Positions 59,967 through 64,000 of a stretch of DNA of 64,000 bases are shown here, one piece after another. The stretch's first letter is position 1. Each line of letters begins with the position of its first letter. A program made the position numbers and the translations under genes. Source of the DNA: Fen-999 sp044220545 (GTDB lineage: Bacteria; Pseudomonadota; Gammaproteobacteria; Burkholderiales; Rhodocyclaceae); assembly GCA_044220545.1 (NCBI GenBank), contig JBGAQX010000018.1:1-64000 (forward strand), written 5' to 3'. The notes under the pieces were generated by a model. It was not told the DNA's origin, did no database searches, and saw only the letters and a list, made by a program, of their open reading frames with translations.

Positions 59967-60644
59967 TTAGAGGATCTGTTTCACTTCGTCCATGGTGAAT
60001 GCGCCAAGGCTGCCAAGATCCAGTGCGAAACCCTGGCTGGTCCGAATCACGCTTCTCACCATGGCCAGACTGAGGGCCGTGGCGTCGACTTTCTCGCCGC
60101 CCTGCTTGGCGGCGATGGCGATGCTGTAGTTGCCGTCGGCGGCCTGCGCGCCGCTGTCGGTCTTGCCGTCCCAACTGAAGTTGTGTACGCCGGCGGCGAG
60201 GGCGCCCAAGGACAGCGTCTTCATCGGCAGTCCGTTGGCGTCCGAAATGGTCACCGTCACCTCGTCGGCGGCGCCGGCGAGTTCGATACCGCCCACCCCG
60301 GCGCTGCTGGCCAGTTGCAGACCACCGCCAGGGACCAATACCGCGTGGCCTACCAGGCTGGCGGCTTGGGTGGTTTGTGTATCCAGGCTATCTTGCAGGA
60401 GCGTCTGCAGGGTGGCGTTGAGCTTCTCGATGCCGCTGACCGTGCTGATCTGCGCCAACTGCGAGGTCACCTGGGCGTTGTCCAGCGGGTTGAGCGGATC
60501 CTGATTCTTCAGTTGGGTGGTCAGGAGCTTCAGGAAGCGATCCTGGGCCTCGGAGATCTGGCTCTGGGTTGCCGACGTCTTGTTGTTGGCATAGTCGAGC
60601 AATGCCTGGTTCCCGTTGGCGGCGCTGGTGGCGGTGGTGGCCAT
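59967..60644 (-). CDS. flgD: FlgD, hook-cap protein
   Basis: 225 residues. The conserved N-terminal part (QDRFLKLLTTQLKNQDPLNP, LDNAQVTSQLAQISTVSGIE) and the C-terminal Tudor/fibronectin-like region with the FLGD pattern (VGHAVLVPGGGLQL, LGALAAGVHNFSWDGKTDSG) are present. It caps the growing hook. It lies 11 bases after flgC. Confidence 0.96.
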   Translation of the reverse strand: MATTATSAANGNQALLDYANNKTSATQSQISEAQDRFLKLLTTQLKNQDPLNPLDNAQVTSQLAQISTVSGIEKLNATLQTLLQDSLDTQTTQAASLVGHAVLVPGGGLQLASSAGVGGIELAGAADEVTVTISDANGLPMKTLSLGALAAGVHNFSWDGKTDSGAQAADGNYSIAIAAKQGGEKVDATALSLAMVRSVIRTSQGFALDLGSLGAFTMDEVKQIL

Positions 60645-60655
60645 GACGTTTTCCT

Positions 60656-61060
60656 CTACTGGGCAATGGCGAGTGTCTTGAGCAGCAGCGACTTCGCCGT
60701 GCTCATGATCTCGGCGTTGGTTTGATAAGCGCGGGAAGCCGAGATCATGTTGGTCATTTCCTCCACGACATTCACGTTCGGCATCTCGACGTAACCCTGT
60801 TCGTTGGCGGCCGGGTTCTTCGGGTCGTAGATCAGGCGGCCCGGAGCGGCGCTATCGACTACGCCGGTCACCCGCACACCGACGCCGCCGTCGGCTGTCA
60901 CGGGCATTGCCTTGAACACCACCTGTTTGGCCCGATAGGGCTTGCCGTCGGCGCCGACGAGGCTGTCGGCGTTGGCCAGGTTGCTGGCCGTGGCGTTCAG
61001 TCGCGCCGACTGGGCGGTAAGCGCCGAACCGGCGATGGAGAAGACGTTGAACAGGCTCAT
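60656..61060 (-). CDS. flgC: FlgC, proximal rod protein
   Basis: 134 residues. MSLFNVFSIAGSALTAQSAR, LNATASNLANADSLVGADGK, then PNVNVVEEMTNMISASRAYQ, TNAEIMSTAKSLLLKTLAIA. These are standard FlgC ends. It starts one base after the flgB stop. Confidence 0.97.
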   Translation of the reverse strand: MSLFNVFSIAGSALTAQSARLNATASNLANADSLVGADGKPYRAKQVVFKAMPVTADGGVGVRVTGVVDSAAPGRLIYDPKNPAANEQGYVEMPNVNVVEEMTNMISASRAYQTNAEIMSTAKSLLLKTLAIAQ

Positions 61061-61061
61061 G

Positions 61062-61472
61062 TCACTGTCCCTGGATGGCGGTCTGGAGGCGACGGAACTC
61101 TTCGCGGATGAAGGTCAGCGAAGATTCGAGTTGCACGGCGTTCTCGGCAAAGGCGCTGCGTTCGACGTCCATATTGACCGTGTTGCCGTCAACGGCCGCC
61201 TGGAACTCGGTGCGATAGAGCGTTTGCGCACCATATGGCGCGGCGCCACCCGCACCGGCGAGATGCTTTTCCGCCGTCCGACTCATGGCCAGGGCGCCTG
61301 CGGCGCGCCCGGAGACCGCACCGGCGAGCGCCGTCTTGAAGTCGATGTCGCGGGCCTTGTAGTTGGGCGTGTCGGCATTGGCGATGTTCGAGGCCAGCAA
61401 CTCCTGACGATGGCCGCGCAGGTTCGTCGCCTTGGTCAAGGTTCCCATCAGTTGGTCGATACGATCAAGCAT
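61062..61472 (-). CDS. flgB: FlgB, proximal rod protein
   Basis: 136 residues from the ATG at 61472 (MLDRIDQLMGTLTKATNLRG); a longer frame to 61688 runs through the promoter. Motifs: LLASNIANADTPNYKARDID, VQLESSLTFIREEFRRLQTA. It is the first cistron of the flgBCDEFGHIJ(KL) run, 24 bases after a predicted sigma-54 transcription start. Confidence 0.96.
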   Translation of the reverse strand: MLDRIDQLMGTLTKATNLRGHRQELLASNIANADTPNYKARDIDFKTALAGAVSGRAAGALAMSRTAEKHLAGAGGAAPYGAQTLYRTEFQAAVDGNTVNMDVERSAFAENAVQLESSLTFIREEFRRLQTAIQGQ

Positions 61473-61506
61473 TTCCGGCCTCAAAGAATGTCTGCGAGAA
61501 CCGTTA

Positions 61507-61522
61507 TGCAGCAAGCGTGCCA
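61507..61522 (-). promoter_or_regulatory. Sigma-54 promoter of the flgB operon
   Basis: On the minus strand TGGCACG-CTTG-CTGCA: a perfect -24 box, GG-N10-GC exact, one mismatch in the -12 box. It lies about 35 bases before the flgB ATG. Confidence 0.88.
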
Positions 61523-61615
61523 GGCGCCGAATGAACCGACAGGGCCGCATTGGCCCGGAAAACAAGCGATAGACCTTTGCGGTTGGCCGGACTTGCCGGC
61601 AAGGCGGAGCCCGCG

Positions 61616-61630
61616 CGGCAATTCTTGCCG
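61616..61630. promoter_or_regulatory. CGGCAA-N3-TTGCCG palindrome, flgA/flgB control region
   Basis: CGGCAA-TTC-TTGCCG, perfect. It is about 95-125 bases upstream of the flgB promoter, a usual distance for an NtrC-type enhancer, and about 75 bases before flgA. A related palindrome CTTGCCGGCAAG lies at 61592-61603. Confidence 0.65.
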
Positions 61631-61703
61631 TTGGCAACCACCGCGATTCCACGAACTTCCCGCGCCCTTGCCTCGCCGCCCACCCCATGCTTGAATCGAG
61701 CCC

Positions 61704-62402
61704 ATGAAGAGATTACCGTCGTTGATGGGTTGTGCGGCGACGCTGTTCGCAATGCTGGCGGGTGGCGCCCTCGCCCATCAGGATCCGCTGCCGGTAAAGA
61801 AGGCCGTGGAAGACTTTCTGCGCATACAGACCGAGGGGCTGCCCGGCCGGGTGAGCTTCACGGTTGGCAACCTCGACCCGGCGAACCAGTTGGCGCCCTG
61901 CACGGGACTACAAGTCAGCATGCCCGCTGGGGCGAAACCATGGGGGCGAACCAATGTCGCCGTGCGCTGCCAGGTCGAACAGAGCTGGAGCATCTTCCTG
62001 CCCGTCCATATTCGCGTGGTTACCGATTATCTGGTGACGGCGCTGCCGCTGACCCAGGGGCAAACGATTGCCGCCGGGGATCTGGCGCGTCGGGAGGGTG
62101 ATCTCTCCGACCTGCCCGCCGGTGTTCTGACCGATGAACACCAGGCAATCGGCCGTACCGTCACCATGTCCCTTACGGCCGGGCGCCCCCTGCGTGCCGA
62201 TCTATTGCGCCAGCCGATCGTGGTACAGCAGAACCAGTCGGTCAAGGTCGTCTCCCTGGGCCCTGGTTTCCAGGTGGCGAACGAAGGTCGCGCCTTGAAT
62301 AGCGGCACCGAGGGTCAGGTCGTCCAGGTGCGCCTGCAGAGCGGGCGGATCGTCAGTGGCGTTGCCCGGGCGTTGCCCGAGCGGGCGGCATCGTGGCGAT
62401 AA
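61704..62402 (+). CDS. flgA: FlgA, P-ring assembly chaperone
   Basis: 232 residues. A signal peptide (about 1-25, GGALAHQ) is followed by a SAF-type domain (LPLTQGQTIAAGDLARREGD, VTMSLTAGRPLRADLLRQPI) and the C-terminal LNSGTEGQVVQVRLQSGRIV typical of FlgA. It works in the periplasm to help FlgI assemble. It is divergent from flgB across a 231-base control region. Confidence 0.95.
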   Translation: MKRLPSLMGCAATLFAMLAGGALAHQDPLPVKKAVEDFLRIQTEGLPGRVSFTVGNLDPANQLAPCTGLQVSMPAGAKPWGRTNVAVRCQVEQSWSIFLPVHIRVVTDYLVTALPLTQGQTIAAGDLARREGDLSDLPAGVLTDEHQAIGRTVTMSLTAGRPLRADLLRQPIVVQQNQSVKVVSLGPGFQVANEGRALNSGTEGQVVQVRLQSGRIVSGVARALPERAASWR

Positions 62403-62437
62403 ACTTCTAGCGTAAAATCATCGCATTAACGGATTGC

Positions 62438-62464
62438 TCAAGTTTTTCCGGGGTGAGCCGATAA
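62438..62464 (+). promoter_or_regulatory. Sigma-28 promoter of flgM
   Basis: TCAAGTTT, 11 bases, GCCGATAA: one mismatch from the sigma-28 consensus. It lies 36 bases before the flgM GTG, so the anti-sigma factor is made under its own target. Confidence 0.9.
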
Positions 62465-62500
62465 ATCAGACAATCGCTGAAAGCGTACAAAGGAAATATC

Positions 62501-62800
62501 GTGAAGATCAATAGTGCCATCACCTCGGTCGGAACCAGCCCCGCGGGCAATCGGGCCAAATCCGCAGCCCATGCGCCGCAGGCAACTCCCGCTCAGTCCG
62601 GCGAACAAGTCGCCTTGTCGTCCTTGTCGGCGCGGTTGCAGCAAGCAAGCGTCGCCATGGCGGATACGCCGGTGGTCGATGTCGCCCGGGTCGCCGAGAT
62701 CAAGCAGGCAATCACCGAAGGGCGCTTCCAGGTCAATCCCGAACGGATTGCCGATGGCCTGCTGGAGAACGTCAAGCAGATGCTGGCCAAGCAACTTTAG
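62501..62800 (+). CDS. flgM: FlgM, anti-sigma-28 factor
   Basis: 99 residues from a GTG at 62501, with AAAGGA upstream. The C-terminal part (VDVARVAEIKQAITEGRFQV, NPERIADGLLENVKQMLAKQ) is the sigma-28-binding FlgM domain; the N-terminus is disordered and Ala/Ser-rich. It holds sigma-28 inactive until it is exported on hook completion. flgN follows 18 bases later. Confidence 0.95.
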   Translation: MKINSAITSVGTSPAGNRAKSAAHAPQATPAQSGEQVALSSLSARLQQASVAMADTPVVDVARVAEIKQAITEGRFQVNPERIADGLLENVKQMLAKQL

Positions 62801-62818
62801 TCTGGCCACGCCGGACCG

Positions 62819-63286
62819 ATGCCTCGGGACACCCTCGCCGGGCTGATTGACCAGGAGCTGCGATCGCTCCGGACTTTCGTCGTCTTGCTTGGTCGCGAGC
62901 AAGAATTGCTCGGCCAGGGCGCGGTCGAGCCGCTGTCCGCGCTGGCCGAGGAAAAGTCCGCGCTCGCCACGACGCTGGTTCGCTTCGCGGCCGCCCGTGA
63001 TGTCGAACTGGCTCAGCTGGGCTTGCCTGCCGGCCGAGCCGGCATGACTGCCTGGGTAGGCGGCAAGGCCGACACAAGCTGCCAGGCCGACTGGAACCAG
63101 GTGCTGGCTTTGGCCGCCGAGGCACGCGCGTTGAACGAAACCAACGGCAAGCTGATCGGCCTCCACATGCAAAACAACCAGCAGGCCTTGAGCGTGCTCA
63201 TGGCAGCCGCGGATCAGGCCGTTACCTACGGCCCGGATGGTCAGCGGAAGGCCGGCTCTGGCGGCCGTTCGCTCGGCTCCGCCTGA
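62819..63286 (+). CDS. flgN: FlgN, export chaperone for FlgK/FlgL
   Basis: 155 residues, helical. LIDQELRSLRTFVVLLGREQ, PLSALAEEKSALATTLVRFA and TNGKLIGLHMQNNQQALSVL fit the FlgN family. It binds FlgK and FlgL in the cytoplasm. It ends 28 bases before the end of motD on the other strand. Confidence 0.92.
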   Translation: MPRDTLAGLIDQELRSLRTFVVLLGREQELLGQGAVEPLSALAEEKSALATTLVRFAAARDVELAQLGLPAGRAGMTAWVGGKADTSCQADWNQVLALAAEARALNETNGKLIGLHMQNNQQALSVLMAAADQAVTYGPDGQRKAGSGGRSLGSA

Positions 63287-63314
63287 AGCTTCCAGTCTTG
63301 GATGGCCGCCTTGC

Positions 63315-64000
63315 TCAGGGCAGCCTGACCTCCACCGGATTGTCCGGCGTCTTCGATTCGATGGTGATTGCCACCCGCCGGTTGCGGCCACGACCTTCGG
63401 ACGTGGCGTTGTCGTCGACCGGCCGCTGATCGGCATAGCCGGTGGCGGTCAGGCGGCGCGGATCGACACCGCTATCGACGAACAGCCGCACGACGCTCGA
63501 AGCTCGCATGCCCGACAGTTCCCAGTTGGAGGGAAACTGTGCCGTGTTGATTGGTGTGTTGTCGGTATGTCCCTCGACCGTGACGGGAAAATCGGTGGGG
63601 GCCAGGATTTGGGCCACCGCGATCAGTGCCTGGACGGCGCCGATATCCAGGCGGGCATCACCTGGCGAGAACAGTACGCTGGCATTGATATCGACGGTGA
63701 TGCCCAGCGCGCCCTCGGTGATGCGCACCTGTCCTTCCTTGACCAGGGGCGCCAGAGCCTGGTTGATCTCCCTGGCCATGTTGCGCATCCTCTCCTTCTT
63801 CACCCGCTGCATTTCATCGGTCCGGACGTTCGGGGTCGGCTTCCGCATGGGAATCGCCAGCGGCATCGGCGCGTTCGGGTTGATGGCCACCTGGGCGCCG
63901 GTGGCGCTGCCGGGAATGTGCCGGAAGGCGGAGGAAAGGGTGTCGGAAAGCACCCGGTACTTACCCTCGTTGACCTGGGAAATCGCGTACATCACCACGA
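63315..64000 (-). CDS. motD: MotB-type stator protein MotD (C-terminal part)
   Basis: At least 228 residues; the gene runs past the right edge, so the N-terminal membrane helix is only partly visible. The OmpA-like peptidoglycan-binding domain is complete (ASVLFSPGDARLDIGAVQAL, VTVEGHTDNTPINTAQFPSN, WELSGMRASSVVRLFVDSGV, GRGRNRRVAITIE). The variant MYAISQVNEGKYRVLSDTLS just after the membrane segment is typical of MotD, the second MotB-type stator in pseudomonads and relatives. With MotC it anchors the stator to the wall. motC would lie just beyond. Confidence 0.92.
   Translation of the reverse strand, partial: VVMYAISQVNEGKYRVLSDTLSSAFRHIPGSATGAQVAINPNAPMPLAIPMRKPTPNVRTDEMQRVKKERMRNMAREINQALAPLVKEGQVRITEGALGITVDINASVLFSPGDARLDIGAVQALIAVAQILAPTDFPVTVEGHTDNTPINTAQFPSNWELSGMRASSVVRLFVDSGVDPRRLTATGYADQRPVDDNATSEGRGRNRRVAITIESKTPDNPVEVRLP

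Noticed and set aside
61592..61603. CTTGCCGGCAAG as a further copy of the flagellar palindrome
   Set aside because: It has the half-sites inverted and no 3-base centre, so it is not the same motif; noted only as nearby symmetry.

Overview
The window is GC-rich, densely coded DNA that fits a chemolithotrophic or facultative betaproteobacterium, most like Rhodocyclaceae or Burkholderiales. The lineage is inferred from gene content and remembered gene order, not from a database search. It holds two large blocks, hydrogen metabolism (1-18.6 kb) and polar-type flagellum biogenesis (30.6-64 kb), joined by a signalling and acetate-metabolism segment (18.7-30.6 kb).

Hydrogen block. On the minus strand, in order of transcription: a stand-alone maturation protease and HypC-like chaperone, the NtrC-type activator HoxA, the regulatory (H2-sensing) hydrogenase HupU/HupV, and its partner kinase HoxJ. 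Then come the membrane-bound uptake hydrogenase HupS-HupL-HupC with accessory genes hupDFGHIJ and hypAB (hypB is cut by the window edge). HupS carries all six cysteines of the oxygen-tolerant 4Fe-3S proximal cluster. A -24/-12 (sigma-54) promoter precedes hupS. Divergently, on the plus strand, lies a complete NAD+-reducing soluble hydrogenase hoxF-hoxU-hoxY-hoxH with its protease hoxW. Three hydrogenases thus lie side by side, as in Ralstonia (Cupriavidus) eutropha. The hoxJ reading frame is broken between its PAS and kinase domains, so H2 sensing is probably uncoupled from HoxA.

Middle segment. An OmpR-type regulator, a LysM-FecR periplasmic protein and a CHASE2 histidine kinase form a three-gene signalling cassette. 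Next come a MaoC-phosphotransacetylase fusion with acetate kinase, a small cytochrome c, a NarX/DesK-like kinase with NarL-like regulator, and a GGDEF diguanylate cyclase with an intact inhibitory site.

Flagellar block. A sigma-28 promoter drives a compact flagellin, followed by flaG, fliD, fliS, two tandem FliT-like genes, a second FliK-like gene coupled to a free FlhB C-terminal-like gene, and a YcgR c-di-GMP brake. The minus-strand set flrB-flrC-fliE separates fliE from the large plus-strand run fliFGHIJKLMNOPQR. The opposing run flgBCDEFGHIJKL plus one uncharacterised gene meets fliR tail to tail with a few bases of overlap. flgA, flgM and flgN follow divergently, and a truncated motD closes the window. 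I read sigma-54 promoters before fliE, fliF, fliK, flgB and flgK, and sigma-28 promoters before the flagellin, flgM and possibly flgK. A 15-bp palindrome, CGGCAA-N3-TTGCCG, recurs at flagellar control regions (fliF/flrB, flgA/flgB, flgK) and inside fliK. It is a candidate binding site for FlrC.

No tRNA, rRNA, CRISPR array, insertion sequence or phage gene was seen. No gap between genes exceeds about 240 bases.
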